This document shows positions 11,536-23,683 of a stretch of DNA of 64,000 nucleotides, piece by piece. The notes beneath the pieces were generated by a model. That model was not told the origin of the DNA, did no database searches, and worked only from the letters and a program-made list of their open reading frames with translations. The stretch spans positions 7,894,404-7,958,403 of the forward strand of contig WNKI01000002.1 of the NCBI GenBank assembly GCA_015350385.1, written 5' to 3'. The position numbers and the translations under genes were made by a program. Origin of the DNA: Aculops lycopersici (lineage: Eukaryota > Arthropoda > Arachnida > Trombidiformes > Eriophyidae). The number at the start of each line of letters is the position of its first letter. Positions within the stretch are counted from its first letter, which is position 1.

Positions 11536-12750
11536 TCAGTCGAGTTCATCATCGAACGAAGACAAGTGCTGCTGTTGCGTTTGTTGACCACTCCCGCCAC
11601 CGGTGTTGTTACCATTATCATCGTCATCATCATCTGCTCCGTCAAAGAGAGACATGAGGATATTGTTAAAGAATCCACCTTGTTGTTGCTTAGATTGATC
11701 GACAATGCCCAGATATATAGTTCCAATTCTGGTTAGGTAACTTTCGTATTTGGGGTCTCTCATGTACTCTTTCTTGTATACTTTGCATAGAAGCTTATAA
11801 GCACTTGCCTCTGAGTTACTATCTAATAATGAGATTATAAAGAAGATAAAATTCAACAATGGACGGTCAAATGAGATGGACGCCTGACCTATTTTGGGAT
11901 GCCTCAGACAATAAGTAGCAAAGATCTTTTGGGCGATAGACTTGATGGAACTTCTGGTCTTTAGATGATTGGGTCCATTTGATGGTGGTTGTGTCACGGG
12001 GTTAGTTCCAGAAGTGGAAGCATTCAAAGTTGGTGGGTCGGCAGGACGCTGCAGGCAAAGGAATTGCAGTATAAACTGTGCGATAAACAGGTCGGCCTCA
12101 CCGTGGTCGTCGCTTTTCTGACAATACTCAATCAATAAGTCGGCAATATCCTCAGCATTTCTCGAGTTAGCACAGTGAAGGAAGTGATAACGACTATTGA
12201 CGAGATCCTTCTGCTTCCAAAATCTCGATGCCATACAGTGGTGAAAAAGGTCACGATTCAATATCTTGGGAGTGAGAATCTTCAATGCCTCAGCTATAAA
12301 TTTTGACTGGCCTATTTCTGAGTCAGGTATGTTTACTGCCAAATTTGCTACCTTCGAGCTGATATCCCAATCTAAAGTCTTGTTAGTAGCGTGGAAAGTT
12401 AAATCTGTGTTGGTAAGGTTTAATTTTGCTTGATTGCCACCCTCATCCCGATAATTTTGTAATTGCTTTGATGCCGTCTCCAGAAACAAAATTGCCGTAT
12501 CCTGACCCGATGTAAACTCTTTGTGCTTTAATAGAAAGCATGATCCCTGATATAAAAGATTGACCAGTGCAGGTACCTTCTCCTTGATATTGACAAACCT
12601 GTAATAAACAGTCCTTAGAATTTGATGGGTTTCATAAAATTGCTGTGTCGTTGCTGCTGTCTTCAACTTAGATACCAACCTAGTTGCATTTGTAGAGGCT
12701 GCAACAAACTCCGGTGTTTCCAGGTACTCGAGTAGGGCTCCCTGCTCCAT
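11536..12750 (-). CDS. GET4: GET4 / TRC35, tail-anchored protein targeting factor
   Basis: 404 residues, single exon, starting at ATG 12750 (MEQGALLEYLETPEF); the frame extends 18 bases upstream only with a GTG. It is an all-alpha solenoid with the GET4 pattern: an N-terminal helical block (YETHQILRTVYYRF, LLYQGSCFLLKHKEFTSG, DTAILFLE), a central LTPKILNRDLFHHCMASRFW and HFLHCANSRNAEDIADLL, then FILQFLCLQ and FIISLLDSNSEASAYKLL. GET4 bridges UBL4A and BAG6 in the BAG6/TRC complex that hands tail-anchored proteins to GET3/TRC40 in the cytosol. The C-terminus after FFNNILMSLFDG is an acidic D-run plus Gly/Gln tract. The protein is longer than the usual 310-330 residues because of this tail and a Ser/Thr/Pro insertion before SIKSIAQKIF. 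Confidence 0.93.
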   Translation of the reverse strand: MEQGALLEYLETPEFVAASTNATRLVSKLKTAATTQQFYETHQILRTVYYRFVNIKEKVPALVNLLYQGSCFLLKHKEFTSGQDTAILFLETASKQLQNYRDEGGNQAKLNLTNTDLTFHATNKTLDWDISSKVANLAVNIPDSEIGQSKFIAEALKILTPKILNRDLFHHCMASRFWKQKDLVNSRYHFLHCANSRNAEDIADLLIEYCQKSDDHGEADLFIAQFILQFLCLQRPADPPTLNASTSGTNPVTQPPSNGPNHLKTRSSIKSIAQKIFATYCLRHPKIGQASISFDRPLLNFIFFIISLLDSNSEASAYKLLCKVYKKEYMRDPKYESYLTRIGTIYLGIVDQSKQQQGGFFNNILMSLFDGADDDDDDNGNNTGGGSGQQTQQQHLSSFDDELD

Positions 12751-13281
12751 AATTATGATTCTAGGCACCTCAGAACTTGATGGCCGAATGATTTAAAAGA
12801 GCAATGTTTCCATCCTTTTATATCAATTTTAATTGTAGATAAGCATGCTATATGAAAATGCAGTATTTACTAGAAGCGGCCCGCCATGCTGCGCCATTTG
12901 TGGTAGACGAAGACGAGCACTGGAAGATTTGCAGGCAAAATCCCTATGAATTGCTTCTCTGCGTGTAGAGAGGAATGGGCCCATTTTGCATTGTTTCTCA
13001 CGCAGGCGCCAAATTACAAAATCCCGAACCCAACTTCATTTCAACAAACTTAATACTGCTTCTATGGCCCACAAAAGGGCCATAGAAGCAGGCCCACGAA
13101 AGGGGTTATAATTCAGCTTGCCGAAGTAAGTCGGACATGGGAAATGACCACATAACGGAGCTGCTATTGATAGGTGAATATATGAGGTTTATTACAATAC
13201 TTCCTATGTCTTGATCAACTTCATCTGGATCGAATGTGGAGCTAGGTAGCACTCAATCATTAGTATTAGAGGGCACTTTGA
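12751..13281. other. Spacer between GET4 and CAPZA with an inverted and a direct repeat
   Basis: This is the 3' flank of CAPZA and promoter of GET4. It contains a perfect 14-bp inverted repeat at 13057-13090 overlapping a direct duplication (13066-13079 and 13091-13104). No gene is seen. Confidence 0.6.
13057..13090. repeat. Perfect 14-bp inverted repeat, 6-nt loop
   Basis: Left arm TGCTTCTATGGCCC (13057-13070), loop ACAAAA, right arm GGGCCATAGAAGCA (13077-13090), with no mismatch. It lies about 190 bases past the CAPZA stop, so it could form a hairpin in that transcript. The loop-side sequence GGCCCACAAAAGGG recurs just downstream at 13091 with one change. Confidence 0.85.
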
Positions 13282-14166
13282 CTATTGTTGCTTCAACTCT
13301 GATCCAATCTTGTAGCTGGTAAGCTTGTTCCATTCGATCTTGGATCTTATTACAGGTAGAGGTCTTCTCAAGGCTTTGAAGGTGGTATCGGACATGGTTT
13401 GATAGTTCTCAGATATGGCTCTTTGATAATCGCTCTCAAGCTTCCTAACAGCATCTACGAAATCCTTGGCTACTTGTTCCGGCTTCTTGATTTCGATTTC
13501 TTGATCACAATTTCTTGTACTAACCAACTGCACATTCCCGTCTTCATAATAATGAACATGTAATTTAATAAGACCTTTCATTTGGACTACCTTATCTTGA
13601 TTTGGATTAAACGATATTGACCAAATGGATCGCCATCGACCATTCCAAAACTTTTTAGGTTGGAATTGGTGGCCCTCAAGACAAGCGTTCAATGATATGA
13701 TTTCATTGTTTGATGAGGATGAAAATACGGAGCCAGTTCCTTCGTGATAATGCTCTAGGGAATAATTAGTCCATTCTAGTTCCAAGGCACTTCGCCATTT
13801 CTCAGCAAGCGCATCAGGTTCCCAGGGGGCAAAGTCCGAGGCTTGACCCGTTAGGTGGTCGTATAGGAAGGAATTTTTTGTTCTAGGATCAACGAAGCGA
13901 CCATTGCCAATGTCATTGAATTTACTCAATATGACCGCATGGTCCGAGCCATCAATCTTGACGGGTGTCAGCTGAGTTTTCGTGTACTTGGGCAAATTTT
14001 TTGCAAGTTGCTCTTGAATAAGCTCATCATCTCTGACAATTCCCTTGACATCCTCGAGAACTTCATTGATTTCACCCGGTGGAGCGTGTAGTATGAAACT
14101 TGAAACCATATCGGCCCTCGTCCTTCCGTTGTCCCTTTGCTCATCTGAACTATCCTCACTGTCCAT
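13282..14166 (-). CDS. CAPZA: F-actin-capping protein subunit alpha
   Basis: 294 residues, single exon, close to the family length of about 286. It starts at ATG 14166 with an acidic DSEDSSDEQ leader. Recognisable blocks in order are FILHAPPGEINEVLEDV, HAVILSKFNDIGNGRFVDPR, SFLYDHLTGQ, LNACLEGHQFQPKKFWNGRW, RSIWSISF, LIKLHVHYYEDGNVQL and the C-terminal LRRPLPVIRSKIEWNKL. The alpha subunit dimerises with capping protein beta and caps barbed ends of actin filaments in the cytoplasm. The C-terminal helix used for actin binding is present. It is head-to-head with the IDH gene, 740 bases apart. Confidence 0.97.
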   Translation of the reverse strand: MDSEDSSDEQRDNGRTRADMVSSFILHAPPGEINEVLEDVKGIVRDDELIQEQLAKNLPKYTKTQLTPVKIDGSDHAVILSKFNDIGNGRFVDPRTKNSFLYDHLTGQASDFAPWEPDALAEKWRSALELEWTNYSLEHYHEGTGSVFSSSSNNEIISLNACLEGHQFQPKKFWNGRWRSIWSISFNPNQDKVVQMKGLIKLHVHYYEDGNVQLVSTRNCDQEIEIKKPEQVAKDFVDAVRKLESDYQRAISENYQTMSDTTFKALRRPLPVIRSKIEWNKLTSYKIGSELKQQ

Positions 14167-14906
14167 GATGATTCAGGTGGTGATTGTTGTTATCTTTATT
14201 CTTCTTGTTTATATTGGTTAAGGTTGATTATGCTTGGGCGTCTGGCGTTCCCTTTGTGCAGCTAATAATTTTAGAGAAATGTCTTTCTTATAAATGGAAT
14301 ACTTGTATAAGTATTTATATAGAGTAACTAATAGATACACAATATACAATATATAAGACCCCCTAGGATAGGTGTTAGTGAGATACTTTCATCGTAACAT
14401 CAGTCAAGATGGCCAGCCCAACTGTCTGTATCTTTCTATCTTCTCTATATCAAAAGGCAGGTTCACTTGTGTTTGTGGTTTTCCTGGATTCCATCACTGA
14501 AGCGACTTGTTTGCATGAAAACATTGCATTGCATTGAACAGAGAATTTTCACACAACTTTTTTCTTTTCTGCTCCGAACTGTACGCGCTATGTTGACCAC
14601 TAATGGAACTACTTGCGCCGCGCATGCCCCAGTGTATCTGGTGCCTGCTCAGAGCAGACTGCTCTCCATTGAGTTCGCTGCTATGGCTGCCATTCGAATC
14701 TATCGGTGAATGAGAAGCTACGGCGACCCCCTTAGGAGGCAGAGTGAGATTTCAGGGTTAAGTTCACGCGGAGATTCGTTGTCCAAGTTTGTATTCTAGT
14801 TTACTATCATATACTCGACTGTTTATTTATAAATCCTAAATTCTATCCTTATATTATTGTTAATTAGGTTTAAATTGTTATTCATCATACTATCAAATTA
14901 TATATA
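14167..14906. other. Divergent promoter region
   Basis: A 740-base spacer between the CAPZA and IDH starts. It is AT-rich near both starts. The small frame at 14467-14709 has no family features and is treated as chance. Confidence 0.5.
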
Positions 14907-16181
14907 ATGATTGCAAACAAGCTGAGACTCCGCACTCTAAGCGGTCAAACAATAGCATCCACCTTCTCACAAAAAAGCACTACCAGAAATTCTAGGTCAC
15001 CCCAATCCTCGACGGCAGCGGCCGGCGGCGTGTTTCCTCACGCCAGAGGACTTGCCTCACTTGGACCAAAAATCAATCATATCCACCCTATACAGCCTGT
15101 TACCACCTCGCCAAGTTTAGTCCGAGCAACCACAATCAACCAGCCGAAGGCGAAGTATGGAGGCCGCTTCATGGTGACCCTTTTACCCGGCGATGGAATT
15201 GGGCCTGAGATGATGCGCCATGTCAAAACCATATTCAAAGTTGGAGGCATACCCATAGATTTTGAAGAGATTAACTTGGATTCTATGAACGAGAACATGG
15301 AAAAGGTTGAGGAAGCTATTACGTCAATTAAACGAAATGGAATCGCCCTTAAGGGAAATATTGAAACACGCGAACACTCAAAGTATTTTAAGAGCAGAAA
15401 TGTGGAGCTTAGAACAAGACTTAATTTGTATGCAAATGTGGTTCATATTAAGAGCCAACCAAGTATTCAGACTAGACACCAAAATGTCGATTTATTTTTG
15501 ATTAGACAGAACACCGAGGGCGAGTACTCATCTATCGAGCATGAAACTGTTCCCGGCGTTGTAGAGTGTTTAAAAGTAGTGACTAGAAAGAAATGTGATC
15601 AGATCGCGAGATATGCATTTGACTTTGCCGTTTTAAATAATCGCAAGAAGATATCCTGTGTCCACAAGGCCAATATTATGAAAGTTAGCGATGGTTTGTT
15701 TCTAAATGTAGCTCGCGAGGTGTCGAAAGAATATCCGCATATTGAATTTGAGGATATTATCATTGACAATTGTAGCATGCAACTTGTATCAAACCCAAAA
15801 CAATTTGATGTCCTCTTACTGCCGAACTTATATGGAGCCGTTCTTACAAATATTGCCTGTGGCATCGTTGGAGGACCCGGACTTATTTCAGGCGCCAACT
15901 TCGGCGACGACTATGCTGTCTTCGAGACAGGCGCACGTAATACCGGAAAGCAAATGGCTGGTAAGAATATTGCAAACCCTATCGCAGTTATTAGTGCTAG
16001 TGCTGACCTTCTTCAATACCTGAGATTAGACTCATATGCCTATGTTATTCGTAAGGCTATTGATAATGCAATCAATGTAGCGCGCGTCCATACACCGGAC
16101 ATCAAGGGCCAATACTCGACGACGGATGTAGTCAATTTCATTGTCGACGACATAAGACAGCGTATGGAAATGAAGATCTAA
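14907..16181 (+). CDS. IDH3G: Isocitrate dehydrogenase [NAD] gamma-type subunit, mitochondrial
   Basis: 424 residues, single exon. The first 85 residues are basic and Ser/Thr-rich without order, as expected of a mitochondrial presequence. The core starts at GGRFMVTLLPGDGIGPEMM and runs through ALKGNIETREHSKYFKSRN, LDLYANVVH-like LNLYANVVHIKS, RQNTEGEYSSIEHE, VHKANIMKVSDGLF, DNCSMQLVSNPKQFDVLLLP, NLYGAVLTN, GGPGLISGANFG and RNTGKQMAGKNIANP. The blocks match the gamma subunit better than alpha. In the NAD-IDH heteromer, alpha is catalytic and beta/gamma are regulatory, with gamma carrying allosteric citrate/ADP sites. It acts in the TCA cycle in the matrix. The insertion KYF after HS is unusual but small. 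Confidence 0.95.
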   Translation: MIANKLRLRTLSGQTIASTFSQKSTTRNSRSPQSSTAAAGGVFPHARGLASLGPKINHIHPIQPVTTSPSLVRATTINQPKAKYGGRFMVTLLPGDGIGPEMMRHVKTIFKVGGIPIDFEEINLDSMNENMEKVEEAITSIKRNGIALKGNIETREHSKYFKSRNVELRTRLNLYANVVHIKSQPSIQTRHQNVDLFLIRQNTEGEYSSIEHETVPGVVECLKVVTRKKCDQIARYAFDFAVLNNRKKISCVHKANIMKVSDGLFLNVAREVSKEYPHIEFEDIIIDNCSMQLVSNPKQFDVLLLPNLYGAVLTNIACGIVGGPGLISGANFGDDYAVFETGARNTGKQMAGKNIANPIAVISASADLLQYLRLDSYAYVIRKAIDNAINVARVHTPDIKGQYSTTDVVNFIVDDIRQRMEMKI

Positions 16182-16417
16182 AGTTATTAAGCAAATATAT
16201 CAATTCAAGCTTATCTCTCACTTGTCCATTTATTATATCAGATGAAATAATAGAATCTATCAATTCAATTGTTCCAAGAGATTGAGATACTTCAATGACA
16301 ACCACTGATACATTGCCACCATACGCACAAGACTATCGCTGTGATGGAGTGTATGGATACAAATGCTTTTGTTGATTTAATTGAGCCAACAACAACAATT
16401 GGTAAACAAACCACTGC

Positions 16418-17345
16418 TCAATGATCCGATATGCTCAAGTTGCGCAATCTTGTTCTCTAGTATTCCTCCTGACGGAATATGAATACGATCTCCTTGGTTG
16501 GCAATGACAATCACAGACGCTCTCAGCGAGACTTCTTTCCAAAAGTTAGATCGCCGATACAGTCAAGTGATTGAGCTCCAGAACATCGCGAATATTTAGA
16601 AAGAGCCCATCACCAAGCTTCACTAGCGTCCTGTAATAAATCTGAGGTTCTCTTCACCGGCAAAAAGTGGATCCTTGGCATATTGAAACTCAGAGCTCGA
16701 TCGAAAGACTTCACTGCAGCACTAGTTGCTGTTTCGAGTCGGATTACATCAAAACCCGATTCACAAGTTGTTTGTGTTGAGAACTTCTCCGCACTCTTAA
16801 TTTCACCAAAATGTTCCTTCGAAACTCAATCCATTTCCAATAACATCAAGTGATTACTATGCTTCACTTATGTTCTTCCCTCAACATCGGCCATGGTTTT
16901 GTCCGTCTTTATCAAAGTTTCGAGCATTTTCACCTTTTGAGATTTGCTCATGTAGAATCTTGAGCTCAGCGCTAGAATCAAAGTTATCAATGTTCGAAAC
17001 GAAACAGTAATTATTCTTGTCCTCAATGCCTTACAGAAAAATATAAATCTTACTCCTACGCCCCTCATACTTTCTGATAAGCTTCAGGGTATCCTGACTA
17101 GCATTGGATCTGTTCATTTTAATTTAAGGTACATCGCAACCGTTAATTTAGTTCAACTTCTCCACTTGGCTCACTACGAGATCAAGGAAATTTGAATCAT
17201 TTCTAACTTAAAACACTGACGTTAGTCCGGCGCAACCCATGCTAGTATTCAAACCTTTATTCAGCTTCACAATGATTAGATGTCCAAGCACCTCATTCAG
17301 ATTTGTTGATGCGCTTGGGTCATAGTGGTTGACGACTTCATGCTA
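16418..17345 (-). pseudogene. UGP2: Decayed UDP-glucose pyrophosphorylase (UGP) pseudogene
   Basis: Translating the minus strand in three frames gives an ordered set of UGP fragments broken by stops and frameshifts: LIIVKLNKGLNTSMGC (17.27 kb), NFLDLVVSQVEKLN, a stop, KLIRKYEGRRSKIYIF, NNYCFVSNIDNFDSSAELKI, KTMADVEGRT, NTNNL-stop-I, ESGFDVIRLETATSAAVKSF, RIHFLPVKRTSDLL, LVKLGDGLF, VIVIANQGDRIHIPSGGILE and LSISDH followed by a stop at 16418. Compared with UGP, about 60 residues are gone after KIYIF and about 30 after SDLL. The nucleotide-binding LNGGLGTSMGCKGPKS motif is changed (LNKGLNTSMGCAGLTS). UGP makes UDP-glucose from UTP and glucose-1-phosphate. No intact parent lies in the window. It starts near residue 100 of the family, so it is 5'-truncated. 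Confidence 0.85.
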
Positions 17346-17572
17346 ATATATAAAGGAAGTGAAATAAAAATACTTTCGGAGATCTGTTGATATTTTGAAG
17401 TGAATTTGGAATCTGACATCAACTTCCGTTTGTTTGCTATCATTTCTCTCATGACATTATACGTCTGAGACAGTGAGCAGGTGACATGTTATTGTAAATT
17501 TATAAACAAGATTTCTAGATATCGATGGAGTTAATCTAGTCTCATGGTTCTTTTATTCGACAATAATGATAA

Positions 17573-19828
17573 TCAAGTTGAAGTTGCCGTGGATCTAAAG
17601 ACTTGAGTCTCCTCATCTAGTCTATACCAGATATCGTCAAAATTCATCTCACAACCCTTGAATGCACTAAGCTTATTCAGACTCAACCTATAGAAAGTAA
17701 GCTCTTGCATGACTTGCCATTGTTGAGGTCCGGCGTCGTTGCTAATATCGAGTCGTATCAGATGCTGAACCAAAATTTCCTTAAATGTTTCGCTGAATCT
17801 CAAGAAGAGCGACCTGAGCTCGTCGGCTGGCAAGACGTCTTCAATATTATCATGCAATTTTGTTATATGTCGAGCAATGGCGGTGAATTGTTCCGAAGGT
17901 GCGGGTGGTTTAGCCTCCCACTCGATTAGTTGGGAGTTGACAACATCTCTGACTATAGAGTTCACTCGCTCAGGTATCTTGGCAGCGTGATCTTCATAGG
18001 ATAGCTTGATTTCATCAAAACGTCTCAAACGATTACTGTCAGGTAATAATTGAATGAAGTGCTTGTGTATTGAGGGTAGTAAAAGAAGTATTAATTTTAA
18101 ACTTCTCTGAGAAACCACCAAGCTTCTGGTTGTGATGTTTTTTAATCCTGCAACTTCAACAGCACCAGCGCTATAGACCAGATGGTATGTCTTGGAATTG
18201 TACAATTGAAGTATTTTGAACAACCTCTCTAGAAGATCAGAACTGAGTGATCTAATATCTTGGGCACATTTACAATAGTCCATCAAGGTTTTAACTAAAC
18301 TCATCACAGAATCAACAATGACATAGGTGCTTCCACCGGCGACTACGTAATTGACCTTCCCACCGGGCGGCAACTGTTTGGTTGGATTAACTGCGTCGGG
18401 TGCCGAGGAAACCCTTTGGAATGTCTTGGCGCTACCCGGTGATAGTGACAGGTGTGTCATTACCTTTGAGATGGATTCGGTTGCGTTTGACTTGTTATTT
18501 GGCGGATCATTGTTGTTGTCCAAGGTAACAGAAGCTGTTACGTCGCTTGAGGCTCGCGAATGGTTTGCGTTTAGATTGTGGTTGACCGGAATCGCACCTA
18601 GAACTATGTGTTTTCGTTTACCTGAACTACGATTTAATTCATGATAGTTCTTAGGTAGTGTCTCGCTGATTTCTCTTTCGTCGTCAACCAAGAGAGTCAT
18701 CAAACGTTGAAAGTCAAGTGGAACCTCGTCGACTGTTTTCCATTGTTCTAAGTCTAGTGTTGCTTCAAGAGCCCGTTTTCGTTCCTCGTGGAACTTATTT
18801 ATAAACTTTTCTGCCTGAATCTGTAATAGAGACGACATAGTAAGGCTATTTCTTTCAGAGATCTCGGTAAACCTGTTGGCAATACTTTCGACTAGCTCTG
18901 ATATATTTGCAAAATCAGAGCCCAATAATTTAGGTTGTACTTTGTAAAGGTATGAGATTTCGTTCATCTTATCGAGGACAATTTGCGCATTGTCTCTTGT
19001 CTTGTTTAAATGTATAATCTTAATATTTGGGGCTATTAGAGTAACATTGAGCTTTGTGCACTTTCTTCTTAGACTTGTAACACTTTTGATTGCTAAGGAC
19101 AACTCATCCATTACGGAATCCACAGATGACATAACCTGAAAGAAGTCGCCCGATCTGTTGCTTATCTGACTAGCTAGCCTTTCTTCTATGACATCCAAGA
19201 AGTCGGTAAAACTTTGTTGTAATTCCTTCAGCTGGCTTGTAGTCAGTAATTTGAAGCTACGATTGATTCTAAATTGTTGTCTTTGTTGCTCTAAGTGGTG
19301 CTTATTTTGCAGGTATAACTGGTATTGCTGGTTGCCCATCCTGCTGTTGGGCGTAGTTTGAAGTTCATGGTCATCATCGGTTACGTCATCTCCTATGTCC
19401 GCGTCAGTGGCACTCTTATCATTTTGTCCGCTTAGTTTCACAGAGGATATCACTTTGTTGAATGTGTCAAAGTCTGAGAGGTCAAAATCTTCTTTAAAAA
19501 ATATATCTGGAACTGTAAGCCTCTCCTCTTGTTGGCGCTGTTGATGTGCCGATCCATTTTCTGAAATCTTTGCTGCCTGTAAAGCTTCGTAAGCTTTAAT
19601 CTGTGTTCTTTTGTTGAGATTGCCAACATACTCTGACAACTTTTGTCTCAGTTCTAGTTCATGCTTCTTGCTAGCTACGTGCTTCTGGGGTGAGGGTTGG
19701 ACAAAACCCGCAAAGGTGTTCGACCATTCGCGACGGAAAACATAATCAAATTGCTTGCTGGGGTCAACTAAAGCTGAGACAATGTTCTGTGCCGAATTGG
19801 TTATGTTCCATTTTGTTGGATTATCCAT
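17573..19828 (-). CDS. VPS54: VPS54, GARP tethering complex subunit
   Basis: 751 residues, single exon, ATG 19828. The N-terminus carries the VPS54-type start (AQNIVSALVDPSKQFDYVFRR, FVQPSP) and the central coiled coil: LKELQQSFTDFLDVIEERLA, DFFQVMSSVDSVMDELSLA, LRRKCTKLN, NKTRDNAQIVLDKMNEISYL. The C-terminal VPS54 domain includes KVNYVVAGGSTYVIVDSVMS, LMDYCKCAQDI, LVYSAGAVEVAGLKNITTRS, RYFDEIK-like LRRFDEIKLSYEDH and FYRLSLNKL. With VPS51, VPS52 and VPS53 it forms GARP, which tethers endosome-derived vesicles at the trans-Golgi. It is shorter than the vertebrate protein (over 950), mainly in the N-terminal leader and linkers. A Ser/Asn linker at roughly residues 400-460 looks disordered. Confidence 0.94.
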   Translation of the reverse strand: MDNPTKWNITNSAQNIVSALVDPSKQFDYVFRREWSNTFAGFVQPSPQKHVASKKHELELRQKLSEYVGNLNKRTQIKAYEALQAAKISENGSAHQQRQQEERLTVPDIFFKEDFDLSDFDTFNKVISSVKLSGQNDKSATDADIGDDVTDDDHELQTTPNSRMGNQQYQLYLQNKHHLEQQRQQFRINRSFKLLTTSQLKELQQSFTDFLDVIEERLASQISNRSGDFFQVMSSVDSVMDELSLAIKSVTSLRRKCTKLNVTLIAPNIKIIHLNKTRDNAQIVLDKMNEISYLYKVQPKLLGSDFANISELVESIANRFTEISERNSLTMSSLLQIQAEKFINKFHEERKRALEATLDLEQWKTVDEVPLDFQRLMTLLVDDEREISETLPKNYHELNRSSGKRKHIVLGAIPVNHNLNANHSRASSDVTASVTLDNNNDPPNNKSNATESISKVMTHLSLSPGSAKTFQRVSSAPDAVNPTKQLPPGGKVNYVVAGGSTYVIVDSVMSLVKTLMDYCKCAQDIRSLSSDLLERLFKILQLYNSKTYHLVYSAGAVEVAGLKNITTRSLVVSQRSLKLILLLLPSIHKHFIQLLPDSNRLRRFDEIKLSYEDHAAKIPERVNSIVRDVVNSQLIEWEAKPPAPSEQFTAIARHITKLHDNIEDVLPADELRSLFLRFSETFKEILVQHLIRLDISNDAGPQQWQVMQELTFYRLSLNKLSAFKGCEMNFDDIWYRLDEETQVFRSTATST

Positions 19829-22503
<2,675 letters not shown>

Positions 22504-22655
22504 TGAGCACGTTGTTTTTTCCTTGGTTTGCAGACACACGGATTCCCTCTGTTTCTCTCTCTCTCGCTTTGGGAACATCTCGCGAGGCAACTTCTGACAT
22601 AAAAAATCAAGAATTCTTGGCCATTTTTGAGAAACACCGTAGATCGTTGCATAGA
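22504..22655. promoter_or_regulatory. Candidate bidirectional promoter, NSMCE3/SUPT3H
   Basis: Only 152 bases separate the two chosen ATGs on opposite strands, so both 5' UTRs and core promoters must lie in or overlap this interval. It has a CT/TC run at 22548-22565 and no TATA box. Both flanking reading frames stay open across it, which is why either gene could be predicted too long. Confidence 0.5.
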
Positions 22656-23639
22656 ATGAACCCTTTAAATAAGGAACCCAAGACAAACATGTGCCGCCAA
22701 TATTTGTTCACCGATGAGATAATGAGCATGATGCATGCTTTTGGAGACTCCAGTCAACCTCTAGTCGAATCGGCTAGGCTCATCGAATCTATTGTCCACG
22801 AACAGTTGGATGCACTATTAGACAAGGCCGAGGATGTAGCCCGAACCAGGGAGACGGATGTAATTGGAGCCGAGGATATTCTATTTCTTCTCAGGAAAGA
22901 CAAGTCCAAGTTGTGTCGCCTCATCAATCATCTCTATGTCAAGGATATCAAGTCTAATTTACACGACGAAACTGCAAGTCCATTTGTAAACTCGCCAGAG
23001 TTGAGACTGTATGATGCGAGATCTCATCATAGTAAGCGAATCAGATTCTGCTCTGAATATCTCAGCCGATTAGATGAATTCGATGAATACAAGAAGGTAT
23101 TCAATCAAGCTTTGTTTGATGAGATAAAGAATCAACGATTGAGAAGAATCGATTCTTTAACAAGGAATATGACACAACAAGAATACAATGTATTCACAAA
23201 AGCGCGACAGGTTAGCTTCCTGAGCCGAGTGAAGCCAGATTTATTCAGCGAGTGGCTTTTGAAAAACAAGACACATTTAGTGAAGATAAGCTACTTTGCC
23301 TTTGAGATGATTCAATATCTGGCTCATGAAACTGTAGCTCAGATCGTGGATTTATCACTGTTGGTGAAGCAGGATGCCGAGCGAGATCCTTACGACCCTT
23401 TGTCGGTATTGATAACAAAGAGCGCGCATAACAACTACGAGAAGGCAAATCTCAATAGCCACTGCCAGCAACCAAGATCTTTCAGCATACCCTACAACCC
23501 AACCAAGACAAGTGGCCATTCCAAGTGCATAACACCAAGTCATATTTACGAAGCAATGCGAAGGTATTGCACCGCAACTGGACCCTACAAGGACTTCCAG
23601 CTTATCGTGAGCTCACCATATGCGATATTGTGCATCTAA
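22656..23639 (+). CDS. SUPT3H: SPT3 homologue, SAGA complex histone-fold subunit
   Basis: Start chosen at ATG 22656 (MNPLNKEPKTN), 327 residues; ATG 22689 (MCRQYLFTDE) is also possible. The N-terminal histone fold reads FTDEIMSMMHAFGDSSQPLV, ESARLIESIVHEQLDALLDK, RETDVIGAEDILFLLRKDKS and RLINHLYVKD. The second half matches SPT3: NMTQQEYNVFTKARQVSF, FSEWLL, ISYFAFEMIQYLAHETVAQI, VDLSLLVKQD and the final ITPSHIYEAMRRYCTATGP. SPT3 pairs two intramolecular histone folds and helps SAGA deliver TBP to promoters. Length agrees with the family (about 320-340). The gene diverges from NSMCE3 and converges on neurabin, 45 bases from its stop. Confidence 0.95.
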   Translation: MNPLNKEPKTNMCRQYLFTDEIMSMMHAFGDSSQPLVESARLIESIVHEQLDALLDKAEDVARTRETDVIGAEDILFLLRKDKSKLCRLINHLYVKDIKSNLHDETASPFVNSPELRLYDARSHHSKRIRFCSEYLSRLDEFDEYKKVFNQALFDEIKNQRLRRIDSLTRNMTQQEYNVFTKARQVSFLSRVKPDLFSEWLLKNKTHLVKISYFAFEMIQYLAHETVAQIVDLSLLVKQDAERDPYDPLSVLITKSAHNNYEKANLNSHCQQPRSFSIPYNPTKTSGHSKCITPSHIYEAMRRYCTATGPYKDFQLIVSSPYAILCI

Positions 23640-23683
23640 TTGAATCCTCCCGCATTGTCAGCCATCAAACAACTTTGTCTCTG

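Noticed and set aside
16868..17068. 66-residue minus-strand frame
   Set aside because: One frame of the UGP pseudogene (ends KTMADVEGRT), not an independent gene.
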